64,000 nt of DNA from Eubacterium ruminantium (GCF_900167085.1 NZ_FUXA01000003.1:1-64000), one strand, 5' to 3'. Shown: positions 35,297-45,708, counted from the stretch's first letter. Notes: generated by a model from the letters alone, not told the origin. A program made the numbers and translations.

Positions 35297-36349
35297 TTAG
35301 TTTTCAGCCTTTGAAGCCTTAGCTGCAAGGATCTGCTTTGTAAGAAGTGGAACGATCTTGTTAAGATCACCAACTACACCATAATCAGCTACATCAAAGA
35401 TAGGAGCTGTCTCATCTTTGTTGATAGCAATGATGATATCAGATTCTTCCATACCTGCAACGTGCTGGATAGCACCTGAAATACCGATTGCAAAGTATAC
35501 ATGTGGACGAACTGTCTTACCTGTCTGACCAACCTGAAGTTCCTTTGGCTTCCATCCTGAATCAACTACAGCACGTGAGCATGAAACTTCACCGCCGATA
35601 GCTGCTGCAAGATCCTCAAGAAGCTTGAAGTTCTCTGCAGAACCAACTCCACGTCCGCCTGATACAAGGATCTTAGCATCCTGAATATCAACAACGTCAG
35701 AAACTTCCTTAACGATTTCAAGAATCTCTACATAATTTGCATTTGGAGTAAATCCAGGGTTGAACTCTTCAACTACTGCCTTAGCTCCTGCAACCTTTTC
35801 CTTTTTCTGCATAACACCAGGACGAACTGTTGCCATCTGTGGTCTGAAGTCTGGACAAGCGATTGTAGCGATTGTATTTCCACCGAATGCAGGACGAGTC
35901 ATAAGAAGCTGATTGTGCTTCTGCTCTCTTCCAGGGATTGCAACAAGTGGGAAATCACCGATATCAAGAGATGTACAATCGGCTGTAAGACCTGTATGAA
36001 CACGTGCACAAACACGAGGACCAAGATCACGTCCGATAGCTGTAGCTCCGATAAGGAATACATCCGGCTTGAACTTGTCAATTACAGATGCAATTGCATG
36101 TGTATATGGCTCTGTTCTGTACTCTTTAAGTTCCGGATCATCAACAACGATTACTCTATCTGCACCATACTCAGCAAGCTGATCAGCAAGACCCTTAACG
36201 CCTGAACCTACAAGAACAGCTGTTACTTCTGTTCCGAGATCTGCTGCAAGATCTTTACCCTTACCAAGCAATTCGAATGCAATGTTGCTAATTTCATTAT
36301 CAACCTGCTGAGCAAAAATAAATACGCCCTTATATTCTTCTAATGCCAT
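35297..36349 (-). CDS. etfA: electron transfer flavoprotein, alpha subunit
   Basis: FAD-binding subunit that pairs with EtfB and butyryl-CoA dehydrogenase. The 350-residue protein has the N-terminal Rossmann-like half and the conserved C-terminal FAD domain, with SGGRGVGSAENF near residue 230, SRAVVDSGW near 258, GQTGKTV near 275 and AIGISGAIQH near 288. In butyrate-forming clostridia this complex couples crotonyl-CoA reduction by NADH to ferredoxin reduction. Last gene of the operon. Confidence 0.95.
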   Translation of the reverse strand: MALEEYKGVFIFAQQVDNEISNIAFELLGKGKDLAADLGTEVTAVLVGSGVKGLADQLAEYGADRVIVVDDPELKEYRTEPYTHAIASVIDKFKPDVFLIGATAIGRDLGPRVCARVHTGLTADCTSLDIGDFPLVAIPGREQKHNQLLMTRPAFGGNTIATIACPDFRPQMATVRPGVMQKKEKVAGAKAVVEEFNPGFTPNANYVEILEIVKEVSDVVDIQDAKILVSGGRGVGSAENFKLLEDLAAAIGGEVSCSRAVVDSGWKPKELQVGQTGKTVRPHVYFAIGISGAIQHVAGMEESDIIIAINKDETAPIFDVADYGVVGDLNKIVPLLTKQILAAKASKAEN

Positions 36350-36374
36350 TACTGTTATCCTCCTAATCTATTAA

Positions 36375-37166
36375 CTATATAACGAACTTCTCTGCAAGCT
36401 TTGCAACGATGTAATCTGCTGACTCATCAGGTGTTTCAAGAACAACCTTCTCACCAGCACCCTTCTTAACCTTGTCAGAAGCCTTAGCGATCTGTGTAGG
36501 TGAACCCTTAAGACCAAGGTTCTCATCAAGTACATCCTTAAGATCTGCTCTACCCCAAGTTGTGATAGGAGCATCATCCTTGCATGCATCAAAGATTCCA
36601 CCAGGAGTCATGTAACGTGGCTCATTTAATTCAGAAAGAGCTGTTACAAGACATGGCATCTTAGCTTTAAGCATATGATATCTATCGTCATACTGACGCT
36701 TAACTACTACTGAATCACCTTCGATTTTGATTTCCTGTGCATATGAAATTACAGGAATGTTGAGGTGCTCTGAAATCTGTGGTCCAACCTGAGCTGTATC
36801 ACCATCGATAGCCTGACGACCTGTGATGATAAGATCATAATCAAGATTTCTGATTGCACCTGCAAGTGTCTGTGATGTAGCCCATGTATCAGCTCCACCA
36901 AGAACTCTATCTGTAACAAGAACGCCCTTATCAGCACCCATAGCAAGTGCTTCACGAAGAACATCTGCTGCCTTTGGAAGACCCATTGTTACTACTGTAA
37001 CTTCTGCTCCATACTGATCCTTAAGACGAAGTGCAGCCTCAAGACCTGCCTTGTCGTCTGGGTTCATGATTGTAAGCATAGCTCCTCTATCAAGTGTTCC
37101 GTCCGCTTTAAACTTAACTCCGCCCTTTGTATCAGGTACCTGTTTTACACAAACTATAATTTTCAC
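36375..37166 (-). CDS. etfB: electron transfer flavoprotein, beta subunit
   Basis: A 263-residue EtfB. It opens with MKIIVCVKQVPDT, has the NPDDKAGLEAALRLK segment near 35, and the ITGRQAIDGDTAQVGPQ segment near 115 that lines the flavin/nucleotide site. In bifurcating Etf this subunit holds the FAD that takes NADH electrons. It lies 14 bp after bcd and 25 bp before etfA. Confidence 0.95.
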   Translation of the reverse strand: MKIIVCVKQVPDTKGGVKFKADGTLDRGAMLTIMNPDDKAGLEAALRLKDQYGAEVTVVTMGLPKAADVLREALAMGADKGVLVTDRVLGGADTWATSQTLAGAIRNLDYDLIITGRQAIDGDTAQVGPQISEHLNIPVISYAQEIKIEGDSVVVKRQYDDRYHMLKAKMPCLVTALSELNEPRYMTPGGIFDACKDDAPITTWGRADLKDVLDENLGLKGSPTQIAKASDKVKKGAGEKVVLETPDESADYIVAKLAEKFVI

Positions 37167-37180
37167 GACTTGTACCCTCC

Positions 37181-38347
37181 TTATTTAAGTAAGTTAGCAG
37201 AGATAACCATACGCTGAACTTCACTTGTTCCTTCGTAGATCTCTGTAATCTTAGCATCACGCATCATACGCTCTACATCGTACTCTCTGATGTAACCATA
37301 TCCACCGTGAAGCTGAACTGCCTTAGTAGTTACTTCCATAGCAACTTCTGCTGCGTAAAGCTTAGCCATAGCTGCTTCTACGCTGTAAGAAGTCTTTCCG
37401 TCTGCATTGAACTGATCCTTAGCCTTAGCTGCCTTGTAAACAAGCATCTTAGCAGCTTCAACCTTAGTAGCCATATCAGCAAGCTGGAACTGTGTATTCT
37501 GGAATGCTCCGATTGCACGTCCGAACTGCTTTCTTTCCTGAACGTATGCAATTGTTCTCTCAAGAGCACCTTCTGCAAGACCAAGAGCCTGTGCAGCGAT
37601 ACCGATACGTCCACCATCAAGAGTATGCATAGCTATATTGAAGCCCTTACCCTTCTGTCCAAGGAGGTTATCCTTTGGAATACGGCAATCCTGGAAAATA
37701 AGTTCATATGTTGATGAACCACGGATACCCATCTTCTTCTCCTTTGTTCCGAATGTGAACCCAGGAGTTCCTTTTTCAACGATAAATGCTGAAATTTCCT
37801 TCATTGTCTTGCCACGCTTTTCAACAGTACCTGTTACAGCGATAACAATATAAACGTCTGCTTCCTTACCGTTTGTGATGAAGCACTTAGATCCGTTAAG
37901 AACCCACTCTTCTCCATCAAGAACAGCCTTTGTCTGCTGACCCTGAGCATCTGTACCTGCACCCGGCTCTGTAAGACCGAAAGCACCAAGCTTCTTTCCT
38001 GAAGCAAGATCAGGAACATACTTAGCCTTCTGCTCTGGTGTACCATAAGTAACAATAGGATCAACGCAAAGTGATGTATGTGCGGAAACGATAACACCTG
38101 TAGTACCGCAAACCTTTGAAAGCTCTTCTACGCACATAGCGTATGTAAGAACATCACAACCCTGTCCACCAAGTTCCTTTGGAACCGGAATTCCAAGGAA
38201 TCCTGCTTTAGCCATCTTCTCAACAGTCTCTCTAGGAAACTTTTCTGTCTCATCAACTTCCTGAGCGAGAGGCTTTACTTCTTTCTCAGCGAACTCACTG
38301 AAAAGAGTTCTTGCCATTTCATGCTGTTTACTGAGTGTAAAATCCAT
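37181..38347 (-). CDS. bcd: butyryl-CoA dehydrogenase
   Basis: Reduces crotonyl-CoA to butyryl-CoA with electrons from EtfAB. The 388-residue acyl-CoA dehydrogenase has FGLTEPGAGTDA near residue 127, the CFITNGKEAD flavin segment near 155, GGRIGIAAQALG near 243, and the catalytic base Glu in the IYEGTSEVQR segment near 368, the position used by short-chain enzymes. The start at 38347 follows GGAGG; the longer frame to 38362 overlaps that site. Confidence 0.95.
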   Translation of the reverse strand: MDFTLSKQHEMARTLFSEFAEKEVKPLAQEVDETEKFPRETVEKMAKAGFLGIPVPKELGGQGCDVLTYAMCVEELSKVCGTTGVIVSAHTSLCVDPIVTYGTPEQKAKYVPDLASGKKLGAFGLTEPGAGTDAQGQQTKAVLDGEEWVLNGSKCFITNGKEADVYIVIAVTGTVEKRGKTMKEISAFIVEKGTPGFTFGTKEKKMGIRGSSTYELIFQDCRIPKDNLLGQKGKGFNIAMHTLDGGRIGIAAQALGLAEGALERTIAYVQERKQFGRAIGAFQNTQFQLADMATKVEAAKMLVYKAAKAKDQFNADGKTSYSVEAAMAKLYAAEVAMEVTTKAVQLHGGYGYIREYDVERMMRDAKITEIYEGTSEVQRMVISANLLK

Positions 38348-38432
38348 GAATTTATCCTCCATTTATATATTATTACATGACAACAAAGTGAATCATAAAT
38401 AATCCACTTTGCCGTCTATTAATTACATTATG

Positions 38433-39272
38433 TTATTTTGAATAGTCGTAGAATCCCTTACCTGTCTTACGTCCAAGCTTACCTGCACGAACCATCTTAC
38501 GAAGAAGTGGATGAGGACGATACTTAGAATCACCAGTCTCAGACTGAAGTACTTCCATGATAGCAAGTACGATATCAAGACCTACAAGATCACCAAGTGC
38601 AAGAGGTCCCATTGGATGAGATGCACCGAGCATCATAGCTGTATCGATATCTTCAACTGTAGCAATACCTTCAGCGTAGATACCAACCGCTTCATTGATC
38701 ATTGGGATAAGAATTCTGTTAACAACGAAACCAGGAGCTTCATTTACCTGAACAGGTGTCTTACCGATCTCTGTAGCAATCTTCTTGATCTCTTCAACAT
38801 AAGCATCTGATGTGTTCTCACCAGCGATAACTTCAACAAGCTTCATTCTGTCAGCTGGGTTGAAGAAATGCATACCGATGATCTCTCTGTCAAGACCTGC
38901 ACCAATCTCTGTGATTGAAAGAGATGATGTATTTGAAGCAAACTTACATGTTGCAGGAACAATAGCCTGAAGTTCCTTAAATGTGTTCTTCTTGATTTCC
39001 ATATTTTCAGGAGCAACCTCGATTACGAGATCACAATCTGTACAAATATCCTTAAGTCCTGTCTTGATCTTTCCAAGGATTTCCTCACCCTTTTCAGCAG
39101 TGATCTTTTCCTTACCAACAAGGAACTTAATATTCTTTTCGATCTTTGCCTTTCCTCCATCAGCAAATTCCTGCTTGATGTCAACGAGACGTACTTCATA
39201 TCCGTCTGTCATAGCGAAAGCCTGTGCAATACCTGAACCCATTGTTCCGGCACCGATTACACCTACTACCAT
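38433..39272 (-). CDS. hbd: 3-hydroxybutyryl-CoA dehydrogenase
   Basis: Reduces acetoacetyl-CoA to 3-hydroxybutyryl-CoA with NAD(P)H. The 279-residue protein has the dinucleotide motif [11 protein letters not shown] at residues 7-17, [10 protein letters not shown] near 112, the catalytic His in [10 protein letters not shown] near 137, and the C-terminal [13 protein letters not shown]. It lies between crt and bcd in the operon. Confidence 0.95.
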   Translation of the reverse strand: MVVGVIGAGTMGSGIAQAFAMTDGYEVRLVDIKQEFADGGKAKIEKNIKFLVGKEKITAEKGEEILGKIKTGLKDICTDCDLVIEVAPENMEIKKNTFKELQAIVPATCKFASNTSSLSITEIGAGLDREIIGMHFFNPADRMKLVEVIAGENTSDAYVEEIKKIATEIGKTPVQVNEAPGFVVNRILIPMINEAVGIYAEGIATVEDIDTAMMLGASHPMGPLALGDLVGLDIVLAIMEVLQSETGDSKYRPHPLLRKMVRAGKLGRKTGKGFYDYSK

Positions 39273-39340
39273 TTTTATATCCTCCTAATAATATATCATT
39301 TTACCGAGAAACTGCCGTAGCAGTTTCTCACATTAAATAC

Positions 39341-40174
39341 TTATTTATTCTGGAATGCAACAACCTTAACCTTAGCAGGATCATCCTTCTTACGTAAGAA
39401 GTTAGCCATTCCTTCTGTCTGATCGTATGATTCGAAGCAATCACCAAAAAGCTTCTCTTCTACTTCAACAGCCTTCTCAATATCAAGAGCAATACCATCA
39501 TTGATTGCCTTCTTGCAGTTACGTACAGCGATTGGAGCATTTGCAGCGATGATGCTTGCAAGCTTCTTAGCCTGTGCAAGGAGATTTTCCTGTGCAGTTG
39601 CTGTAACATTTCCTGCTTCATCTGTAACTGCAGAATAAACTGCATTTACAAGACCGATACGAAGTGCTTCATCAGCTTTGATATTTCTTGCTGTATAGAT
39701 AAGCTGCTTAGCCATTCCGATACCAACTGTTCTTGCAAGTCTCTGTGTTCCACCGAATCCAGGTGTGATTCCAAGACCAACTTCAGGCTGTCCGAATACA
39801 GCATTGTCAGAACAGATTCTGATATCACAGCTCATAGAAATCTCGCATCCGCCACCAAGAGCGAATCCATTGATTGCTGCAATAACAGGAATTGGGAAGT
39901 TCTCGATCTTAAGGAAAACATCATTTCCCTTCTTACCGAATGCTTCACCTTCTGCCTTAGTAAGTGTAGACATCTCTCCGATATCTGCACCGGCAACAAA
40001 TGATTTATCTCCGGCACCTGTAAGAACAAGCGCTCTAACTGTTGCAAGATCAACATTATCAAATACTTCTGATAATTCATCTAAAACCTGGCTGTTAAGT
40101 GCATTAAGAGCCTTAGGTCTGTTAATTGTGATAATTCCTACAAAGCCTTCCTGCTCATATGTAATAAATTCCAC
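39341..40174 (-). CDS. crt: 3-hydroxybutyryl-CoA dehydratase (crotonase)
   Basis: Dehydrates 3-hydroxybutyryl-CoA to crotonyl-CoA. The 277-residue crotonase-fold protein has the oxyanion-hole segments VAGADI near residue 62 and ALGGGCEISMSCDIR near 106, and catalytic Glu residues in the GGGCE and QPEVGLG contexts. It is slightly longer than the usual 260 residues owing to an insert near 190-200 (VTDEAGNVTATAQEN). It follows thl by 18 bp. Confidence 0.93.
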   Translation of the reverse strand: MEFITYEQEGFVGIITINRPKALNALNSQVLDELSEVFDNVDLATVRALVLTGAGDKSFVAGADIGEMSTLTKAEGEAFGKKGNDVFLKIENFPIPVIAAINGFALGGGCEISMSCDIRICSDNAVFGQPEVGLGITPGFGGTQRLARTVGIGMAKQLIYTARNIKADEALRIGLVNAVYSAVTDEAGNVTATAQENLLAQAKKLASIIAANAPIAVRNCKKAINDGIALDIEKAVEVEEKLFGDCFESYDQTEGMANFLRKKDDPAKVKVVAFQNK

Positions 40175-40192
40175 GTTGTTTCCTCCTGTTAA

Positions 40193-41371
40193 TTAGTCTC
40201 TCTCGATAACTGTTGCACAGCCCATACCACCGCCGATGCAAAGTGTAGCAAGACCTCTCTTAAGATTACGTGCTTCCATCTCATGTACAAGTGTAACAAG
40301 GATACGGCATCCTGATGCACCAACCGGATGTCCAAGTGCGATAGCACCACCGTTTGGATTAAGCTTATTAAGATCGAATCCAAGATCCTTTCCTACTGCT
40401 ACTGACTGAGCTGCGAAAGCTTCATTTGCTTCATAAACATCGAAATCATCGATTGTAAGACCTGTCTTAGCCATAACTTTCTTTGTAGCTGCTACAGGAC
40501 CGATACCCATGATTGAAGGATCAACACCTGCAAGTGCTCCTGCTACGAATGTTGCCATAGGCTTAACACCAAGTTCCTTAGCCTTCTCTTCGCTCATAAG
40601 TACAACTGCTGCTGCACCATCATTGATACCTGAAGCGTTACCAGCTGTAACGAATCCATCAGGATTGATTGTACGAAGCTTAGCAAGTGTTTCTACTGTT
40701 GTTCCAGGACGAGGACCCTCATCCTTTGCGAATGTGATAACTGCTTTCTTCTGCTTAACTTCAACAGGAACGATTTCCTTATCGAAAGCGCCTGCTTCCT
40801 GAGCTGCTACAGCCTTGTTCTGTGAAGCTGCTGCAAACTCATCGAGTTCTTCTCTTGTAAGACCCCACTGCTCGCAGATGTTGTCAGCAGTCTTGATCAT
40901 ATGATAATCATTAAATGCATCCCAAAGAGCATCCTTGATCATTGTATCAACGAGTACACCATTGTTCATTCTATATCCGTAACGTCCCTGAGGAATAGCA
41001 TAAGGAGCCATAGACATATTTTCCATACCACCTGCTATAACTACATCAGCATCACCGTTCTGGATCATAGAAGCTGCTGCGTTAACGCAGTGAAGACCGG
41101 AACCACAAACAACGTTCATTGTAACTGCAGGTACTTCGATTGGAAGTCCGGCATTAAGAGCTGCCTGACGAGCTACGTTCTGTCCAAGACCAGCCTGGAT
41201 AACGCATCCCATATATACATGATCAACTTCTGTTGGAGCTACTCCAGCTCTTGAGAGAGCTTCCTTGATAACAATTGAACCAAGTGTTGCTGCAGGTGTA
41301 GTACTAAGTGTTCCACCCATTGTTCCGATAGCTGTACGGCATGCACTAGCTATAACTACTTTCTTTGCCAT
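40193..41371 (-). CDS. thl: acetyl-CoA C-acetyltransferase (thiolase)
   Basis: Condenses two acetyl-CoA to acetoacetyl-CoA, the entry step of butyrate formation. The 392-residue thiolase has the nucleophile Cys in NVVCGSGLH near residue 88, NEAFAAQ near 348, His in GHPVGASG near 350-355, and the second Cys in CIGGGMG near 380. First gene of thl-crt-hbd-bcd-etfB-etfA. No butyrate kinase or butyryl-CoA:acetate CoA-transferase gene is in the window. Confidence 0.96.
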   Translation of the reverse strand: MAKKVVIASACRTAIGTMGGTLSTTPAATLGSIVIKEALSRAGVAPTEVDHVYMGCVIQAGLGQNVARQAALNAGLPIEVPAVTMNVVCGSGLHCVNAAASMIQNGDADVVIAGGMENMSMAPYAIPQGRYGYRMNNGVLVDTMIKDALWDAFNDYHMIKTADNICEQWGLTREELDEFAAASQNKAVAAQEAGAFDKEIVPVEVKQKKAVITFAKDEGPRPGTTVETLAKLRTINPDGFVTAGNASGINDGAAAVVLMSEEKAKELGVKPMATFVAGALAGVDPSIMGIGPVAATKKVMAKTGLTIDDFDVYEANEAFAAQSVAVGKDLGFDLNKLNPNGGAIALGHPVGASGCRILVTLVHEMEARNLKRGLATLCIGGGMGCATVIERD

Positions 41372-41483
41372 AATAAATCCTCCGTTAAAAAGTATACTTT
41401 ATAATTCAGTCGTCAAACCCCGTGATAAGTATAGATTTTCACAAAAATATATACTTGCGGAATGAGCCGACAAGCCTTTTTGA

Positions 41484-41512
41484 ATCATAACACAAATGAT
41501 ATCTATTCGCAA
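41484..41512 (-). promoter_or_regulatory. promoter of the butyrate operon
   Basis: TTGCGA (41507-41512), 17-bp spacer, then TATGAT (41484-41489) preceded by TGT, which makes an extended -10. The leader to the thl ATG is about 105 nt. This is the clearest vegetative promoter for a protein operon in the window. Confidence 0.8.
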
Positions 41513-41527
41513 GCAATAACTAATTGC

Positions 41528-42547
41528 TTATTCCTCTTCCATCTGACTCTTTCTGATTTCTTCCTGTACCATAATGTACTTACCAGCAAGCCCTGTACCA
41601 AGCGCAACCATGCTTTCAGAATCTTCGCTTGCAACTACTTTTATCTGCGATCTTGTCGCTATAAGTTTCTGCATACCTGCGATATGACTTCCTCCACCTG
41701 TAAGCATAATGCCTTCTTTGGAAATATCATTTATAAGCTCAGGCGGTGCAGTTTCAAGAACAGAATTGATCGCATTTATGATCTGACCACTGACTTCTTC
41801 AAATGCTTCAACTGTTTCATCAGCGGAAAGTTTGATAGTTTCAGGAAGTCCGGTAAGAAGATTCTTACCTTTAACTTCTATATAAATATCATTTTTTCTC
41901 TTCATAACCGAACCCACCGCTTCTTTCGCTTCTTCAGCAGATAAAATCCCGAGTTCGACATTGTATTTTCTTCTTACATATCTTATAAGAACTTCTGTGA
42001 AATCGTCACCACCACATTTAAGTGACATTCCTTCAGCGATACCACCGGCTGAGATAACAGCTATATCTGTTGTTCCTCCACCGATATCCACTATCATATG
42101 GCCATAAGTTTCAACTATGTCCATATCCGCACCAATAGCTGCTGCCATAGCCGATTCCAGAATAAAAACCTGCTTCGCACCGGTTCTTACAACCGCATCT
42201 TCCACAGCTCTTCTTTCTACTTCGGTTACTCCGGCCGGAATGCATACGCAAATATTCGGACGTCCCCAGATTTTTCTCTTGGTAAGTCCATTTTTAACGA
42301 ATGCTTTGATCATTCTCTCGGCCAGACTGTAATCCGAAATAACACCATGCTGAATAGGTTTTCCAACACAGATTCCCTCCGGAGTTTTGCCAAGCATTCT
42401 CTTTGCTTTAGCTCCTACCGCTATAATATTCTTGGTCTTTTCTTCGTATGCAACATATGAAGGCTGTTCAACAACAACACCTTTGTCCCTCATAAATATG
42501 CGCACATTAGAGGTACCAAGATCTATACCTATATCTATTCTATACAT
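41528..42547 (-). CDS. MreB-family actin-like protein
   Basis: Bacterial actin that forms membrane-associated filaments and guides wall synthesis. The 339-residue protein has phosphate-1 motif DLGTSN near residue 9, phosphate-2 DIGGGTTDIA near 160, the CIPAGVTEVERRA segment near 110, and the adenosine motif TGGGSHIAG near 290. It lacks the mreC and mreD neighbours, so it is more like a stand-alone Mbl/MreBH paralogue. It lies just after the terminator of the scaffold operon and before the butyrate promoter. Confidence 0.92.
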   Translation of the reverse strand: MYRIDIGIDLGTSNVRIFMRDKGVVVEQPSYVAYEEKTKNIIAVGAKAKRMLGKTPEGICVGKPIQHGVISDYSLAERMIKAFVKNGLTKRKIWGRPNICVCIPAGVTEVERRAVEDAVVRTGAKQVFILESAMAAAIGADMDIVETYGHMIVDIGGGTTDIAVISAGGIAEGMSLKCGGDDFTEVLIRYVRRKYNVELGILSAEEAKEAVGSVMKRKNDIYIEVKGKNLLTGLPETIKLSADETVEAFEEVSGQIINAINSVLETAPPELINDISKEGIMLTGGGSHIAGMQKLIATRSQIKVVASEDSESMVALGTGLAGKYIMVQEEIRKSQMEEE

Positions 42548-42603
42548 TATGAAATCCTCTTAGAATTATCCTTAATAAGGCGTTTTTATCTAAAAAAGCA
42601 TAA

Positions 42604-42638
42604 AGAAAACGCCGGCACATCCATTATACGTGTCGGCG
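42604..42638 (-). terminator. terminator of the scaffold operon
   Basis: CGCCGACACG and its partner TGTGCCGGCG (42610-42638) form a strong GC-rich stem with one mismatch, followed on the minus strand by TTTTCTTT. It lies 31 bp after the 1001-residue coiled-coil gene and separates it from mreB. Confidence 0.85.
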
Positions 42639-42668
42639 TACTCTTTTTCAATAAATGATTTCTTATTT

Positions 42669-45600
42669 TTAAGCAAAGTCTCCAACAAGAAGAAGTTTCT
42701 TCTCGTTTCCGCTCGCCTTCTCTCTTTCGTCACACTTAGCAATCGCATCATCAACAGTCTTCATAAGTCTGTCGATATTTCCTGTCTCCATTGCAAGGAA
42801 TATATTACTTAACTTGCTCTCAAGATCTTCAGCGATTGAGTATCCTCTCTGTACGCAGTATCCTTTACCGATACCAACCATGTCATCATTATCGATCATG
42901 TTAAGCTGAATAAGGTTAGTAAATTCAGACTCGATAACATCTGACTTAACAAGGAGTTTTGAAACAGAATCAAATTCACCTGTAAGTATGATAACTACAT
43001 CATGCTTGTCAGCCTTTGATAATGCTATTACTTCTTCAAGTCTTGATGGTGTTAAAAGACCGCCGTTTTCGATGACCATACATCCACCTTCAAGCTTCTT
43101 CATAGCACCTTCAAGCTTTGTCATATCAAGCTTATTAAGAGCCTGAGCCTTAATCTTAGCAATATTCTTAGAATTGCAGATTCCCATATCATAGAAGCTT
43201 CGCGCGAAATCTTCTCCGACTCCGATAGAACCGAATCCCTGACGACCAAGGATTACAAGGTCTCTGTCTGTTGGGTTATCGGCAACTTCATTAAATGCAT
43301 CGATGATTTCCTGACCGATTTCAGTAGCTGTGTATTTCTCAAGATAGTATGCAGCAAGTGGAAGTCCGCTTCCTCCAACTACTCTTGTAAGATCCATACT
43401 TGCATTTTCTGCTTCTTCAGCCTTCTTCTCAGCAGCTGTAAGAGCAACCTTTGCTTCATCAAGAATCTTCATAGCTTCAGCAGCTTTCTTCTTGAACTCA
43501 GCAACCTTATCTTCTGCATTCTTCTGAGCTGCCTTCTTCTTATCTTCAGCAGCTTTCTTCTTAGCCTTCAGCTCTTCTTTCTTCTTCGAAGCCTGATCAG
43601 CAAGTTTAACTGATTCTGTAGCGAGTTTCTTTAACTCTTCTTCTATAGCCTTAATCTTAGCGGCATTTGCAGCCTTAAGCTTTGTTTCTTCATCAGATAC
43701 TTTCTTAGTACTATCTTCAGAAGCCATCTTAGCTGCTTCAGCTGCTTTGATTCTCTGTGCAGCTCTTTCTTTAGCTTTTGCTTCAGCATCTGCCTTTCTC
43801 TTAGCTGCTTCTTCAGCACGCTTCTTTGAAAGGAATTCCTTCTTATTCTTAGACTCTTCGAGTTTCTTCTCTGCTGCGTCAACAGCCTTAGCTGTTTCAG
43901 CGTCAGCACTCTTAGCATCTTCGATAGCTTTCTTCTGAGCAGCGATAGTCTTCTGGAGTTCAGCAATAGCCTTCTCACTGTCAGCAATCTTCTTCTCAGA
44001 ATCTGCAATATTCTTCTTAACTTCTTCAGCCTTAGCCTTACCTTCTTTTATAACCTTCTCATATAAAGCTTCATCAGCCGCAATCTTCTTATCTTCTTCA
44101 GCATGCTTCTTAGCTATTTCTTCTTCAAGCTTACGTTCAGCTTCTGCTTCTGCCTTTGCTTCAGCCTCTGCCTTAGCCTTTGCTTCAGCCTCTGCCTTAG
44201 CTCTTGCCTCCGCTTCCGCCTTTGCCTTAGCTTCTGCTTCTGCCTTTAACTTAGCTTCTGCTTCTGCAGCAGCCTTCTTCTCAGCTTCATATCTATTCTT
44301 AGCTTCTGCAAGCTTCTTAGCTGTGATATCAGCTTCAGCATCTATACCTGACTCTTCAGCTGAAAGGATGTTGATCTCATCATCAATACCCTTAAGCATG
44401 CCTCCAAGATTCTTAGTTGCTTCTGCTTCATTCTTTCTTGCTTCTTCGATAGCTTTATTAGCTGACTCGACCTTCTTACGTGCTTCTTCGATCTCTTTAT
44501 CAGCTTCTTCTCTTGCTCTCTTACGTGCCTTTTCTGCAGTCTTCCTTCTTGCTTCCTCTGCAGCCTTCTTACGTTTCTCTTCAAGAGCCTTTCTATTTGC
44601 TTCGTCTTCAGCTTTCTTCTTGAGTCTGGCTTCTTCTGCAGCTTTCCTCTTCTCTTCAGCTTCCTTAAGGAGTCTTTCTCTTTCCTTAGCTTCTGCTTCA
44701 GCTTTAGCCTTTTCCTCTGCCTTCTTAGCTTCGTCTTCAGCCTTCTTCTTAGCTGCTGCTTTCTGTCTTGCAGCTTCTATACGCTGTCTCTCAGCCTCAG
44801 CACGTTCAATACCTGAAGTTGCCTTCTTAGCTGCTTCAGCTGCAGCATCTGCTGCACTAATCTTATCATCCTTCTTCTCTTCAGCCTTCTTCTTAGGTTC
44901 ATCCGGAATGATATCTTCAACAGTCTTATTATCAAATGCAGCTTCGTAATTATTACTCTTAAGCTGATCTTCGAACTGTGTATCCTCATCATCAATGTCA
45001 TACATTGTATTAACATCGCTTGTAGGTGTAGTTCTATTCTCCGGAAGAATACTATCAAGTTCTTCTTTCTTCCTAGTTCCATCTTCAGATGCAACCCATC
45101 CGGATTTATTTCCACTTATGGTTCTAGTACCATCAGAAGAGAATTTATTGTTAGAATCATCGACAACCTTAACGTCGATGTCAGCGTTGAGTCCGCCTCC
45201 GCCAATCTTACCAAGACCGTCGCCACTTTCTTTATATTGTCCGAGACCACCATCGAGCTTAGTCTTAAGACCAATTCCGCCCTTAGCCTCTTCTTCAGCC
45301 TTAGCCTTGGCATCTGCCTTAGCCTTTTCGGCTATCTTGCTCATCATTTCAGCTTCTTCTGCTGCTTCCTTCTCTTCCGGTGCCGGTTCAGGCTCAAGCG
45401 GAGCATTCATATTTCTCTCATACTCCTCAAGTGTCATACCCATTGCTTCCGCACGTTTCTTTCTCTTTTTCTCTTCGATACGTGCAAGATCTTCTGCCGA
45501 AAGAGTTTTAAACTTCTGCTTTGATGACTCTTTCTTTTCTTTAACAGCCGCTCCGCCCTTCGCAAACATCATAGATTCCTGCTCTTTTTTAAGCTTCGCC

Positions 45601-45674
45601 GCCTTTTCTGCCCTTTCTTTTTCAACCTGTTTCCTGATTGCCTCAATCAGGGCCTCTCTTTGATCGATCGCCAC
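42669..45674 (-). CDS. long coiled-coil protein with C-terminal degenerate AAA+-like domain
   Basis: A 1001-residue cytoplasmic protein I cannot assign to a named family. Residues 1-110 are charged helices, about 130-235 a Gly/Asp/Asn-rich linker, and about 235-750 one very long Ala/Lys/Glu coiled coil with short repeated KAEAEAKAKAEAEA-type units. Residues 761-960 resemble the CbbX/SpoVK branch of AAA+ ATPases: VILGRQGFGSIGVGEDFAR sits where Walker A is expected, GGCMVIENGGLL where Walker B (FIDEAYYL) is expected, and IILTGEFDSVSKLL where the AGYKDRM segment follows. The Lys and Thr of Walker A and the DE of Walker B are all missing, so ATP hydrolysis is unlikely. Start is GTG after AAGGAGG. 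Last gene of a three-gene operon. Confidence 0.75.
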   Translation of the reverse strand: MAIDQREALIEAIRKQVEKERAEKAAKLKKEQESMMFAKGGAAVKEKKESSKQKFKTLSAEDLARIEEKKRKKRAEAMGMTLEEYERNMNAPLEPEPAPEEKEAAEEAEMMSKIAEKAKADAKAKAEEEAKGGIGLKTKLDGGLGQYKESGDGLGKIGGGGLNADIDVKVVDDSNNKFSSDGTRTISGNKSGWVASEDGTRKKEELDSILPENRTTPTSDVNTMYDIDDEDTQFEDQLKSNNYEAAFDNKTVEDIIPDEPKKKAEEKKDDKISAADAAAEAAKKATSGIERAEAERQRIEAARQKAAAKKKAEDEAKKAEEKAKAEAEAKERERLLKEAEEKRKAAEEARLKKKAEDEANRKALEEKRKKAAEEARRKTAEKARKRAREEADKEIEEARKKVESANKAIEEARKNEAEATKNLGGMLKGIDDEINILSAEESGIDAEADITAKKLAEAKNRYEAEKKAAAEAEAKLKAEAEAKAKAEAEARAKAEAEAKAKAEAEAKAEAEAERKLEEEIAKKHAEEDKKIAADEALYEKVIKEGKAKAEEVKKNIADSEKKIADSEKAIAELQKTIAAQKKAIEDAKSADAETAKAVDAAEKKLEESKNKKEFLSKKRAEEAAKRKADAEAKAKERAAQRIKAAEAAKMASEDSTKKVSDEETKLKAANAAKIKAIEEELKKLATESVKLADQASKKKEELKAKKKAAEDKKKAAQKNAEDKVAEFKKKAAEAMKILDEAKVALTAAEKKAEEAENASMDLTRVVGGSGLPLAAYYLEKYTATEIGQEIIDAFNEVADNPTDRDLVILGRQGFGSIGVGEDFARSFYDMGICNSKNIAKIKAQALNKLDMTKLEGAMKKLEGGCMVIENGGLLTPSRLEEVIALSKADKHDVVIILTGEFDSVSKLLVKSDVIESEFTNLIQLNMIDNDDMVGIGKGYCVQRGYSIAEDLESKLSNIFLAMETGNIDRLMKTVDDAIAKCDEREKASGNEKKLLLVGDFA

Positions 45675-45708
45675 CTAAGTTACCTCCTTCTGATCTATAT
45701 GATACCAA

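Noticed and set aside
44323-45663. Plus-strand Ser/Ala/Phe-rich ORFs opposite the coiled-coil gene, and 47804-48208 opposite the giant repeat protein
   Set aside because: Antisense shadows of low-complexity Ala/Glu/Lys coding sequence; no ribosome-binding sites.
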